Source: an uncultured bacterium | GTDB taxonomy: Bacteria > Cyanobacteriota > Vampirovibrionia > Gastranaerophilales > Gastranaerophilaceae | NCBI GenBank assembly: GCA_949283255.1 | Contig: CASDRS010000003.1 | Location: 1 to 64,000 of the forward strand | Length of the DNA: 64,000 nucleotides | Reading direction: 5' to 3' | Shown here: positions 53,711 to 61,306 of the stretch, one piece after another | Numbering within the stretch: the stretch's first letter is position 1 | Layout: every line of letters starts with the position of its first letter | Notes under the pieces: model-generated | Seen by the model: the letters and a program-made list of their open reading frames with translations, nothing else | The model's database searches: none | Told to the model about the DNA's origin: nothing | Made by a program: the position numbers and the translations under genes

Positions 53711-54229
53711 TTATTTTGCACTTAAAAAAGTTATAAACTTATCTCCGTATTTTTTTTGCTTAATCAATTCATACCCGCTAAAATCAACGTCCGTAACATG
53801 TTCAAGAATTACAATCCCGCAGGCAATATCTTTGACAGCATCAAGACTCTTCTCATAAACCCCTGAAAAATAAGGCGGATCAATGTATATAACATCAAAC
53901 TTATCACTCATTTTAGGTACAATTTTTAAACAATCCCCAATTAATAACTTCGGACAATCCGCAAATTTTTTATAATTATTTTTAATAACCCCTGCAGCTT
54001 TCGGGTGCTTTTCAACTGCAACAACTCTCACAAACCCGCGTGATAAAGCCTCAAGACCCATAATCCCGGAACCAGCGAACATATCAAGAAAACTGCTTCC
54101 TTCAAATTCTACCAATCCCTGCAAAGTATTAAAAACGCTCATCCTAACTTTTGATAAAGTCGGACGAGTAATACTTTCATCAGGTACCAAAACTTTTTGT
54201 CCTTTATATTTTCCGGCGGTTATATTCAT
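53711..54229 (-). CDS. rsmD: 16S rRNA (guanine966-N2)-methyltransferase RsmD
   Basis: Class I methyltransferase of 172 aa acting on assembled 30S subunits. NITAGKYKGQKV at the start, RPTLSKVRMSVFNTL, SAM motif FLDMFAGSGIMGLEALSRG and catalytic DPPY (VIYIDPPYFSG) are diagnostic. The ATG at 54227-54229 is favoured over one 9 bases upstream because the family starts M-x-I-x-x-G. coaD, which often follows rsmD, is absent. Confidence 0.93.
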   Translation of the reverse strand: MNITAGKYKGQKVLVPDESITRPTLSKVRMSVFNTLQGLVEFEGSSFLDMFAGSGIMGLEALSRGFVRVVAVEKHPKAAGVIKNNYKKFADCPKLLIGDCLKIVPKMSDKFDVIYIDPPYFSGVYEKSLDAVKDIACGIVILEHVTDVDFSGYELIKQKKYGDKFITFLSAK

Positions 54230-54287
54230 ACAAAACATTTTACAATGAACAAAATTTGTTGTATAATGTCATAGCGACGAGGAGTTT

Positions 54288-55601
54288 ATGGACGAATATT
54301 TAAGAGAAAACAGGACAGAGGTTATAGTTGTAGGAGCGGGACCTGCGGGAATTTCTGCTGCAATAACGGTTGCAAGAGCAGGATACGAAGTTATTTTGAT
54401 AGAGAGAGGTAAATTTGCCGGAAGCAAAAACATGTTTGGCGGAGCAATTTACGCTTCAGCAGTAAAAGAAATTTTTCCTGATTTTGAAAAGTCTGCCCCA
54501 CTTGAAAGAAAAAATATCGAACATAAATATGCAATTCTTGGAGATAATGACAGCACAATTGTTTCATATAGAAAAAATCATGAAGAAGCCGTCAGCTACA
54601 CTGTTATCAGAGGGAAATTTGACCGTTGGATGGCAGAAGAGGCAAAAAAAGAAGGTGTAATTCTTGTAGAAGAAACTGTTGTCAGAGAACTCTTGGTTGA
54701 AGACGAGAAAGTTGTAGGCGTAAAAACAGAATTGGAAGATTATTACGCAGATATCGTAATTCTTGCAGACGGAGTAAATTCTCTCCTTGCAAAACAAATA
54801 GGCTTAAGAGACGACATCGAGCCAAAAGATGTCGCAATTTCAGTAAAAGAAGTTATAAAACTGGATAAAGACAAAATTAACGACAGATTTTTGGTAAATG
54901 ACGATGAAGGTTGTATTTACGAGATATTTGGCGGTTCAATGTTAGGCAAACTCGGTCTGGGCTTTATATACACAAATAAAGACAGTGTAAGCATAGGACT
55001 TGGAGTTACATTGGATGAATTCACAAAAGCCAAAATAAAACCATACGAGCTTTTGGCAAAATTGAAAGAACATCCTGCGATAGCCCCGCTAATCAGTGGA
55101 GGTGAAACGGTTGAATATTCCGCTCACCTTATCCCTGAGGGAGGATACAAAAAAATTCCGACCCTAAGCGGAGCAGGAGTAATGATAGTAGGCGATGCAG
55201 CCATGCTCGTAAACAACATGCACTGGGAAGGAACAAATCTGGCGATGATTAGCGGCAAGCTGGCAGGTGAGACGGCAGTTGTAGCTCTCAGCAAGAAAGA
55301 TTACAGTGAAGATGCCCTTGCCAGATATCAGGATTCGGTAGAAAAATCTTTTATTACGAAAGATTTGTATGCATATCGTGAACTTATGGATATAATGCAC
55401 GATAAGAAAGATGTATTCCTTGATGTTTACTTGAGAAAAGTTAACGCATTTTTTGAAATGTTTACATCCGCAAACGGTATTCCAAAAAGAAAATTGTACC
55501 GTGATTTTATCTGGAACTTTTTGAAAGAACGTGGGTTCAAAGGCTTATGCAGTGATGCGTGGGCTGTTGTAAAATTAATTTGGAGTGTATTAATAAGATG
55601 A
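54288..55601 (+). CDS. fixC: FixC-like electron-transfer flavoprotein dehydrogenase
   Basis: FAD-dependent oxidoreductase of 437 aa of the FixC/ETF-quinone oxidoreductase family. FAD motif VVGAGPAGISAAITVARAGY (residues 14-33), ERGKFAGSKNMFGGAIY and the second FAD site GAGVMIVGDAAMLVNNMHWE are present. It passes electrons between an electron-transferring flavoprotein and quinone or a ferredoxin. fixX follows with ATGA overlap, but fixA and fixB are not in the window. GAGGAG-like sequence precedes the ATG. Confidence 0.93.
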   Translation: MDEYLRENRTEVIVVGAGPAGISAAITVARAGYEVILIERGKFAGSKNMFGGAIYASAVKEIFPDFEKSAPLERKNIEHKYAILGDNDSTIVSYRKNHEEAVSYTVIRGKFDRWMAEEAKKEGVILVEETVVRELLVEDEKVVGVKTELEDYYADIVILADGVNSLLAKQIGLRDDIEPKDVAISVKEVIKLDKDKINDRFLVNDDEGCIYEIFGGSMLGKLGLGFIYTNKDSVSIGLGVTLDEFTKAKIKPYELLAKLKEHPAIAPLISGGETVEYSAHLIPEGGYKKIPTLSGAGVMIVGDAAMLVNNMHWEGTNLAMISGKLAGETAVVALSKKDYSEDALARYQDSVEKSFITKDLYAYRELMDIMHDKKDVFLDVYLRKVNAFFEMFTSANGIPKRKLYRDFIWNFLKERGFKGLCSDAWAVVKLIWSVLIR

Positions 55602-55873
55602 ATTTAGAAAAGAATTTGGCAACATTAAAATACACACCTGATTCGGTATCACACTTAAATCCGAATATGGAAGATTGTAAAAATTGCAAGAACAGACCTT
55701 GCGAAAATGTTTGTCCTGCAGGAGTATATGAGTGGTTAGAAGATGAGCAAAAAATGCTTGTTAAATATGAGAACTGCCTTGAATGCGGAGCTTGCCGTAT
55801 TGCTTGCGAAAAGAAATCTCTTGACTGGGAATATCCTAAAGGAACTAAAGGCGTAATGTTTAAAAAAGGTTAG
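55598..55873 (+). CDS. fixX: FixX-like ferredoxin
   Basis: Small 91-aa iron-sulfur protein that works with FixC. Two Cys clusters are visible: C27-x2-C30-x4-C35-x3-C39 (CKNCKNRPCENVC) and C60-x2-C63-x2-C66-x3-C70 (CLECGACRIAC); the second is a classical [4Fe-4S] motif. The start ATG overlaps the fixC stop (ATGA). The frame extends upstream inside fixC, but that is not expected to be used. Confidence 0.93.
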   Translation: MNLEKNLATLKYTPDSVSHLNPNMEDCKNCKNRPCENVCPAGVYEWLEDEQKMLVKYENCLECGACRIACEKKSLDWEYPKGTKGVMFKKG

Positions 55874-55894
55874 CAAATATAAGGAGAAAGAGAC

Positions 55895-56260
55895 ATGAAA
55901 GAAGAATACAGCAACAAACACAGACGCTGGTACGACAAAGATCCTGTTTTGTCACAAGCCATAGCAACACTCGAACAAAGCAGTGATGAAACACAGATAA
56001 AAGTTGCATTAAATCTTATCAAAATTATTATTGAACACAATATTGAAGATGAGAAATTTGAAGCCGTTGAAGATATCATTAATGCCGTAGGCTCCGGTCT
56101 GGATGATAACAGAAAAGGTCGTTGGTATGATATCGATTCAACTGTAAGAACAGCAATGAACATGCTTCAAAACTGTCCTGAAGCAACTCAAAGAATTATT
56201 GCAAAAGAAATGGCTAAAATGGTTGTCGACAAAATTAAGACAGACAATGATGAAGAATAA
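55895..56260 (+). CDS. Hypothetical protein with internal duplication (RRWYD/GRWYD)
   Basis: Protein of 121 aa composed of two related halves, each starting with a WYD motif: HRRWYDKDPVLSQAIATLEQ (9-28) and KGRWYDIDSTVRTAMNMLQN (about 74-93), each followed by a helical stretch (IKVALNLIKIII; TQRIIAKEMAKMVVDKI). No family recognised. It starts 22 bases after fixX with a strong AAGGAG and may be the third gene of that operon. A terminator follows. Confidence 0.65.
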   Translation: MKEEYSNKHRRWYDKDPVLSQAIATLEQSSDETQIKVALNLIKIIIEHNIEDEKFEAVEDIINAVGSGLDDNRKGRWYDIDSTVRTAMNMLQNCPEATQRIIAKEMAKMVVDKIKTDNDEE

Positions 56261-56282
56261 AAATAAAGAATCAAAATTAGTT

Positions 56283-56313
56283 GGCGGTGTGATTGTTCAC
56301 ACCGCCATTTTTT
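56283..56313 (+). terminator. Intrinsic terminator after the fixC-fixX unit
   Basis: GGCGGTGTGA (56283-56292) / TCACACCGCC (56297-56306), loop TTGT, then ATTTTTT. Very strong. Confidence 0.92.
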
Positions 56314-56342
56314 ATATTTGCACAAACTTTATATCTGCTAAA

Positions 56343-56618
56343 TCAAGTATCTATTAATGAAAACCCTTCAGGCAAGCGTTTTTCTACCATGTCAAACAAT
56401 ACCGAAGGCTTTATACCCAATGCCTCACACATAGAAAGTATTGAACATAATCTGGGTTCGTTCAAACCTCGTTCCAAACGACTTATCATTGATTTTTGCA
56501 AATCATATTCATCAGCAAGTATTCTTACCGATTTATTTAACTTCAGTCGTTCTTCAAGGAAAATTTCACCTATAATTTTATATACTATTTTTGCTTTTTC
56601 ATTATTTACGTGTTGCAT
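56343..56618 (-). CDS. XRE-family transcriptional regulator
   Basis: Cro/CI-type helix-turn-helix protein of 91 aa. The HTH spans about 31-70 (SVRILADEYDLQKSMISRLE, RGLNEPRLCSILSMCEALG) and is followed by a short C-terminal tail without a peptidase domain. A perfect 16-bp palindrome lies at 56619-56634, immediately upstream of its ATG, so autorepression is likely. Phage origin is possible, but nothing else here is phage-like. Confidence 0.85.
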   Translation of the reverse strand: MQHVNNEKAKIVYKIIGEIFLEERLKLNKSVRILADEYDLQKSMISRLERGLNEPRLCSILSMCEALGIKPSVLFDMVEKRLPEGFSLIDT

Positions 56619-56667
56619 ACATAGAATTCTATGTTACAATCTAATTAAAAGTTATCTATACATAGAA
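56619..56667. promoter_or_regulatory. Probable operator: ACATAGAATTCTATGT palindrome plus half-site
   Basis: ACATAGAATTCTATGT (56619-56634) is a perfect palindrome adjacent to the XRE start codon. ACATAGAA (56660-56667), a half-site copy, lies 25 bases away towards the divergent HAD gene. The pair would let the XRE protein control both divergent genes. Confidence 0.55.
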
Positions 56668-56684
56668 CCATAATTAGACAATTT

Positions 56685-57038
56685 ATGACAGAAATTAAAA
56701 TAAAAAAAACAATTTTAATAGATTTGGATGGGGTCTTAAACTACTATGACGGGAAATACAACAGCGATTATATTCCACCGATTAGAGAAGATGCAATAGA
56801 CTTTATCAAAAAATTATCAGACAGCTTTGAAATAAAACTTTTCACAGCAAGAAATCTTCTTTTAGCTTCAAAATGGGTGATTGAAAACGGACTGGAACAA
56901 TTTATCAAAGACATAACGAATATTAAGGAGCCGGCTTGGCTATACGTAGATGACAGATGTATAAATTTTGACGGAAATTTTGATAATTTAACAAATAATA
57001 TTTACAGTTTCGAGCCTTGGCATAAAGCCAAAATTTAG
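56685..57038 (+). CDS. HAD-like hydrolase (5'(3')-deoxyribonucleotidase type)
   Basis: Small HAD-superfamily protein of 117 aa. Motif I is LIDLDGVLN (11-19) with the nucleophile Asp13, motif II the Thr in LFTARN and motif III/IV YVDDRCINFDG. The order and small size match NLI-interacting/5'-nucleotidase-like HADs that dephosphorylate nucleotides or small phosphates. It is divergent from the XRE regulator and may be its target. Confidence 0.75.
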   Translation: MTEIKIKKTILIDLDGVLNYYDGKYNSDYIPPIREDAIDFIKKLSDSFEIKLFTARNLLLASKWVIENGLEQFIKDITNIKEPAWLYVDDRCINFDGNFDNLTNNIYSFEPWHKAKI

Positions 57039-57074
57039 AAAACATAATGCTGTATACAATAAATCTATGTTTTC

Positions 57075-57107
57075 AAACGGTTTTTAATCACTAAAAGCCG
57101 TTTTTTA
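57075..57107 (+). terminator. Terminator hairpin after the HAD gene
   Basis: AAACGGTTTT (57075-57084) and AAAAGCCGTTT form a stem with one bulged base, followed by T6. It overlaps the end of the convergent phosphoesterase gene by a few bases. Confidence 0.55.
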
Positions 57108-57878
57108 TTTAACAAAATTAATAACAACAATCTCTGGCAAACAATTAAATCTTAAAGGCAAAATGCTTGAGCCGAGCCCTTTTGAAACAAACATTTTTTT
57201 GCCGTCTTCATTTATCAATCCGTAAGCATACCGAGACCCGAATTTTGAAGGCACAATCAAGGCTTTGTTTTTTGGCAAAACAACTTGCCCGCCGTGAGTA
57301 TGCCCAGCAAGGGTAAGTGCAACTTGCTTTGAAATATCAGGAAACATATCAGGAGTATGAGTCAATAAAATAATTTCACCTTGTGCTCCATCCAAAGCTT
57401 TTTTCAAATCAGGGTTTGCCGTCTGCAAATCCTCAAGCCCGGCAACAGTAAACTTATCAAAAACCCTATTTTCATTTTCCAAAACACAAATCCCGTTTTG
57501 ACGAAAAACTTTTATAATCGGGTATTTCCCCTGCCAGCCGTCATGATTGCCCATAACAGCAAAAGTTCCGTATTTTGATTTTAATTTTGCAAGACAAGAA
57601 GCAATTTTTACAGGCGATAATGTAAAACCGCTATCATGCCCGTTGACATAATCACCGCCTAACAAAACTATATCAGGATTTTGCGAATTAATTTTATTAA
57701 CAATCCGTCTCAAACGCAAACTATCATAAGGCTTAATATGAAAATCACTTGCGAAAACCATTTTAAGACCATCTAATTGCTCATTTTTAACAGTAATTTT
57801 TTTTATAACTAACAAATTGGGCTCAACAAAAACCGCCCAAATAAAAAGTATACATAAAATCCACAAAAAATAATTCAT
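57105..57878 (-). CDS. Membrane-anchored metallophosphoesterase (YkuE/YaeI-like)
   Basis: Calcineurin-like phosphoesterase of 257 aa. A signal-anchor helix (MNYFLWILCILFIWAVFVE) precedes the five metal motifs: ASDFHIKP, LLGGDYVNGHD, VMGNHDGW, LLTHTPDMF and LAGHTHGGQV. Relatives act on lipid headgroups such as UDP-diacylglucosamine or other phosphodiesters; the substrate here is not determined. Divergent from aroK by 34 bp. Confidence 0.9.
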   Translation of the reverse strand: MNYFLWILCILFIWAVFVEPNLLVIKKITVKNEQLDGLKMVFASDFHIKPYDSLRLRRIVNKINSQNPDIVLLGGDYVNGHDSGFTLSPVKIASCLAKLKSKYGTFAVMGNHDGWQGKYPIIKVFRQNGICVLENENRVFDKFTVAGLEDLQTANPDLKKALDGAQGEIILLTHTPDMFPDISKQVALTLAGHTHGGQVVLPKNKALIVPSKFGSRYAYGLINEDGKKMFVSKGLGSSILPLRFNCLPEIVVINFVK

Positions 57879-57912
57879 GGTAGTATTTTACAACAAATAT
57901 TTGTTGTAAAAT

Positions 57913-58434
57913 ATGCTTATGAAAAATAATATTGCACTAATTGGCATGATGGGTTCCGGAAAAACTACTGTAGCAGAAGAGTTACAGGAGTTGTGTCCTG
58001 AATATACTCTTGTAGATATTGATAAGGAGATAGAAAGAAGCTCAGGTAAAAAAATACCTGAACTGTTTCTTAAATACGGCGAAGCACATTTTCGAGCTCT
58101 GGAAAGCGAAAAGATAAGAAAATACGCTGAGAAAGATAATCAAATTATTGCTCTTGGCGGGGGAGCTTTCGAAAATGAGTTAAACAGAAACAACATAAAA
58201 AATAACTGCACCGTAATATACCTAAAAGCTACAGCACAAGAGATATACAACCGTATCAAAAATGAAGTTCACAGACCGCTTTTACGTAAAAATTTCTCAG
58301 TTGAACGCATCAATGAAATCATGAGCCACAGAGAAAAAAATTACAAAAAAGCAGACATGATATTCGTAACAGATTCCAAAAGTCCAAAAGAAGTTGCAAT
58401 AGAAATTGCAGGAGTCCTAAATGGCAAATCTTAG
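57913..58434 (+). CDS. aroK: Shikimate kinase
   Basis: Phosphorylates shikimate with ATP in the aromatic amino-acid pathway. It is 173 aa. The P-loop GMMGSGKTTV is at 11-20, IDKEIERSSG holds the shikimate-binding Asp, and FRALESEKIRKY and GGGAFE follow in the typical order; HRPLL is the lid. The start may be the first or the third codon (both ATG). aroB begins before its end (14-bp overlap). Confidence 0.95.
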   Translation: MLMKNNIALIGMMGSGKTTVAEELQELCPEYTLVDIDKEIERSSGKKIPELFLKYGEAHFRALESEKIRKYAEKDNQIIALGGGAFENELNRNNIKNNCTVIYLKATAQEIYNRIKNEVHRPLLRKNFSVERINEIMSHREKNYKKADMIFVTDSKSPKEVAIEIAGVLNGKS

Positions 58435-59488
58435 CGTTAAAATTCAATCTAAGGAAAACTGCTATCCTATACAGATTACAGACAGCGATATCTCTGATTT
58501 GAAGCCTCAAATTTTGGCACAAATCCGCGGTTCGAAATTTTTGGTAATAATTTCGGAAAAAGTTAACAAGCTCTATGGGAAAATTCTCGGCTTTAATGAT
58601 GATGAGAAATTTATATTAAAAGACGGGGAAAAAGAAAAGAATTTTAAAAATTACCAAAAAATTCTCACCAGAGCACTAAAACTCGGACTTACCCGACAAG
58701 ATGCCATTATTGCAATAGGCGGAGGCGTAGTCGGAGATATAGCAGGCTTTGCCGCATCAACATATATGCGCGGAATAGATTTTATACAAGTTCCGACAAC
58801 ACTGCTTGCATGCGTAGACAGTTCAGTCGGCGGGAAAACTGCAATAGACACAGGTTTCGGGAAGAATTTAATTGGGAGTTTTTACCAGCCAAAAATTGTT
58901 TTTATCAACACAAACTTTTTAAAAACTCTTGATGAAAAACAATACAAAACAGGACTGGGCGAAGTCGTAAAATATATTTTTATAGAAAAAAGCTGTAAAT
59001 GTAAAGAAGAGCTGAATTTTACAAACTTCATTACCGAAAATACGGACAAAATTTTGAAACGTGATTTATCCGCATTGGAAACAGTTATTGAAACCTGCAT
59101 AAAATTGAAAATTGCAGTTGTAGAACAAGACGAAAAAGAAACAGGATTGAGAAAAATTTTAAATTTCGGGCACACATACGGGCATGCGGTTGAAAACGTT
59201 ACCAAATACAAAAAATACACCCACGGAGAAGCCGTTGTGAAAGGTATACTTTTTGCATTTAATCTGGCAGAAAAGAAAGGTTTGATAGACAAAAATTACA
59301 AATACTTTGCAGAGGATATTTTGAATAAATTTAATTTCAAAAAAATCCCTGATTTCAAACCCGAAAAATTGCTCAAAGCAATGAAATCAGACAAAAAAGC
59401 AACATCAGATAAGATAATATTTATTCTTCCTGTAGACTACTCAACAGTTGAAGAATTCAGCCTGAGAGAAGACGAAATATTTATTTAG
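58421..59488 (+). CDS. aroB: 3-Dehydroquinate synthase
   Basis: Second step of the shikimate pathway, needing NAD+ and a metal ion. It is 355 aa. NAD and substrate motifs GGGVVGDIAGFAASTYMRGI and PTTLLACVDSSVGGKTAID are complete, and LNFGHTYGHAVE and HGEAVVKGILFA provide metal-binding His residues. Its 3' end overlaps the convergent TIGR02757 gene by 8 bases. Confidence 0.96.
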   Translation: MANLSVKIQSKENCYPIQITDSDISDLKPQILAQIRGSKFLVIISEKVNKLYGKILGFNDDEKFILKDGEKEKNFKNYQKILTRALKLGLTRQDAIIAIGGGVVGDIAGFAASTYMRGIDFIQVPTTLLACVDSSVGGKTAIDTGFGKNLIGSFYQPKIVFINTNFLKTLDEKQYKTGLGEVVKYIFIEKSCKCKEELNFTNFITENTDKILKRDLSALETVIETCIKLKIAVVEQDEKETGLRKILNFGHTYGHAVENVTKYKKYTHGEAVVKGILFAFNLAEKKGLIDKNYKYFAEDILNKFNFKKIPDFKPEKLLKAMKSDKKATSDKIIFILPVDYSTVEEFSLREDEIFI

Positions 59489-60242
59489 CAGGATGGCTTA
59501 CTCCATATCCAAAAGTTGCAAAATCATAGCGAATAGGATCATCAGGATTAAATTTTTTCAGATTTTCAGTAAGTTCTAAAACGGCCTTAAAATCGTTTGA
59601 ATTTCTACTGAGCAAACCCATTTGCCTTGATATTCTGGCAACATGCACATCAAGAGGAATTAAAAGCTCCGATGCCGGAATAAAATCCCAAATTCCAAAA
59701 TCTACAGGCGGTTTTCTGACCATCCAGCGCAAAAACATATTCATTCTCTTCATAGCCCCGCCGTTTTCAGGATTTGGAATCATAAAATAAAACCCTTGTC
59801 CAACTCCGTCTTTCACTCTTGAATAAAAATAATCAGTTACAATTTTAAAAAACTCAATTTTCCCGACAGTCCCAACTGTATTGTAAGCGTACTTATACAA
59901 CTCGCTCAATCCGCCATCTTGACTGTACAGTTGCTTTAGAATGTAAAAGATTTGAGCGAAATCCTCAGCTTTTCCAAACCTGTAATTAAACCCGCCCAAA
60001 AGTTTCTCATCAAAATTTAAAATAAAATTCAAAGGTTCTCCCTGCGCAATCTCAAAAAGAGAGTCCAGTTTTTTTATAAAAACCTTTCTGGAACCGTAAG
60101 CTACAAGCGAGGATATAAACCCGCTGATTTCAATATCTTCTTTTCGCGAAAACTTGTGCGGGAATTGAATTGGATCGTCTTTAATAAAATCCTGAACTTC
60201 ATAAATTTCGGCTAATTTATCAATTTCGGTTTTTGTAATCAT
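59481..60242 (-). CDS. TIGR02757 (DUF2400) family protein
   Basis: Conserved bacterial protein of 253 aa. Recognised from the order DPIQFPHKFSRKEDIEISGF (23-42), SLVAYGSRKVFIKKLDSLF, AMKRMNMFLRWMVRKPPVDF, LLIPLDVHVARISRQMGL and the C-terminal FNPDDPIRYDFATFGYGVSH. The fold is related to helix-hairpin-helix DNA glycosylases, but no activity is established. Single gene. Confidence 0.88.
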   Translation of the reverse strand: MITKTEIDKLAEIYEVQDFIKDDPIQFPHKFSRKEDIEISGFISSLVAYGSRKVFIKKLDSLFEIAQGEPLNFILNFDEKLLGGFNYRFGKAEDFAQIFYILKQLYSQDGGLSELYKYAYNTVGTVGKIEFFKIVTDYFYSRVKDGVGQGFYFMIPNPENGGAMKRMNMFLRWMVRKPPVDFGIWDFIPASELLIPLDVHVARISRQMGLLSRNSNDFKAVLELTENLKKFNPDDPIRYDFATFGYGVSHPAK

Positions 60243-60304
60243 AAGTGTATTGTAGCATATTTAAAAAATGTTTTACAATTCTTAATACAGTAAAAAACAA
60301 CTCA

Positions 60305-60367
60305 AAAACCATGCACCGAGCATGATTTCATGTTGAAAATCATGAAAACCATGAGTTGGAGCATGAT
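60305..60367. repeat. Imperfect direct repeat pair in the gap before the Cys-rich gene
   Basis: AAAACCATG-N4-GAGCATGATT (60305-60327) and AAAACCATG-N5-GAGCATGATT (60345-60368) are 40 bases apart. The first copy also forms a hairpin ATGATTT/AAATCAT. An unmarked 34-codon frame starts with the ATG inside the second copy (60351-60455), but there is no Shine-Dalgarno. The rest of the 60243-60480 gap shows only AT-rich sequence and the promoter at 60452-60479. Confidence 0.5.
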
Positions 60368-60451
60368 TGAGAAAATAAACAAGGCTGAAAATTGCTTATT
60401 GAAAGCGTTTCGAGCTCTCGTTACAAATGTTAACAATGACATGTATCTGTA

Positions 60452-60479
60452 TTGAAAAAATTTTCTGATTTTTTATAAT
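60452..60479 (+). promoter_or_regulatory. Sigma-70 promoter of the Cys-rich small protein gene
   Basis: TTGAAA (60452-60457), 16-bp spacer, TATAAT (60474-60479). A transcript start near 60486 leaves a leader of about 115 bases before the preferred ATG. This leader can form three hairpins: CTCC-AGGGGT-GGAG, ACGG/CCGT and TCACTTT/AAAGTGA. Confidence 0.6.
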
Positions 60480-60600
60480 GGAAATATGCAAGGGGCATGA
60501 AGCTCCAGGGGTGGAGATTACGGGCATTTTGACCGTCACTTTACTTACAAAAAGTGAGCAGATAATTTGGAGAGTATATAAATTGTTTAGAAGTAGGGAT

Positions 60601-60804
60601 ATGGGTAGAGCAGTTGCAGTAAGAAGATGGACTACTACGGCTCTTGAGTGTTATAAAAGAGGATGTAATTGTGAAGGATGTTTTTACAAAGATTTTTTCA
60701 GCGGATCTTCACAAAAATGTCAAATGAAAGCATCAGTTTTGGAATTAGTTAGAGTAATCGGAGCTCCTAACGTTGAGCTTCAACAGTTTTTAATTGAAGA
60801 TTAA
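60601..60804 (+). CDS. Small Cys-rich hypothetical protein
   Basis: Protein of 67 aa beginning at the ATG 60601-60603 (MGRAVAVRRWTTTALECYKR). It has Cys residues in a cluster CYKRGCNCEGC followed by SSQKCQMKASVLEL, which could bind metal or an Fe-S cluster. The open frame extends upstream to an ATG at 60478, but that codon is inside the -10 element of a strong promoter, so it cannot be in the transcript. A TTG at 60583 with GGAG ten bases upstream is another candidate start. Intrinsic terminator follows at 60844-60877. Family not recognised. Confidence 0.55.
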   Translation: MGRAVAVRRWTTTALECYKRGCNCEGCFYKDFFSGSSQKCQMKASVLELVRVIGAPNVELQQFLIED

Positions 60805-60843
60805 AAAACTGACCGATTTATCAACTAAAAAATTAAGATATAA

Positions 60844-60877
60844 AAAAGGGTATAATAAATATTCATTATACCCTTTT
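60844..60877 (+). terminator. Intrinsic terminator, bidirectional hairpin
   Basis: AAAAGGGTATAAT (60844-60856) / ATTATACCCTTTT (60865-60877) with an 8-base loop; the U-tract is part of the stem. Confidence 0.8.
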
Positions 60878-60897
60878 AAAAAATCCTTTATTATGTT

Positions 60898-60915
60898 ATA
60901 CTGTATAAGCAGTAT
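60898..60915. promoter_or_regulatory. Inverted repeat ATACTG-N6-CAGTAT in the hpf promoter region
   Basis: ATACTG (60898-60903) and CAGTAT (60910-60915) flank TATAAG, which may be the -10, about 20 bases before the hpf ATG. It could be an operator; it is not a LexA box because the spacing is wrong. Confidence 0.3.
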
Positions 60916-60934
60916 TTTAAACATGGAGGTATAA

Positions 60935-61303
60935 ATGCACATTTACGTTAACGGAAGAAACATCGAAATTACTGAAGCAATTAAGGCTTATGTAAAAGAA
61001 AAAATCGGTAAAGTAGCAAATCATTACGACCAGATTCAAGGTATTGACGTAGTATTATCAGTAATCAAAAACCCTTCAGCTTCAGGAAAACACGTTGCAG
61101 AAGTAACATGCAAAATGAATACAGGTGTTGTTCGTTGTGAAGAAGCAGCTGATTCTATGTACGAAAGTATTGACTTGTTAGCTGACAAACTTATGAGACA
61201 AGTTAAAAAGTTCAAAGACAAAACATTAGGAACTGATAAGACTTCTATAAGATTGGACAAAACTAAAGAAGCAGTAGAGGAAGTCGAAGAGACAGTAGAA
61301 TAA
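60935..61303 (+). CDS. hpf: Ribosome hibernation promoting factor, short form
   Basis: Binds the 30S subunit near the decoding site and inactivates ribosomes in stationary phase or stress. It is 122 aa: one HPF/RaiA domain (MHIYVNGRNIEITEAIKAYV, KIGKVANHYDQIQGIDVVLS, ADSMYESIDLLADKLMRQVK) plus a short acidic tail; the C-terminal dimerisation domain of the long form is missing. Strong ATGGAGGT ribosome binding site. It is 3 bp upstream of the glycosyltransferase gene. Confidence 0.94.
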   Translation: MHIYVNGRNIEITEAIKAYVKEKIGKVANHYDQIQGIDVVLSVIKNPSASGKHVAEVTCKMNTGVVRCEEAADSMYESIDLLADKLMRQVKKFKDKTLGTDKTSIRLDKTKEAVEEVEETVE

Positions 61304-61306
61304 AAA

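Noticed and set aside
56343-57038. Prophage remnant around the XRE regulator
   Set aside because: No integrase, structural or lysis genes and no att-like repeats; neighbouring genes are ordinary chromosomal ones.
60478-60600. Upstream extension of the Cys-rich protein from the ATG at 60478
   Set aside because: The ATG overlaps the TATAAT of a near-consensus promoter, so it would not be in the main transcript.
60898-60915. LexA/SOS box before hpf
   Set aside because: Half-sites are separated by 6 bases and do not give the CTGT-N8-ACAG pattern.
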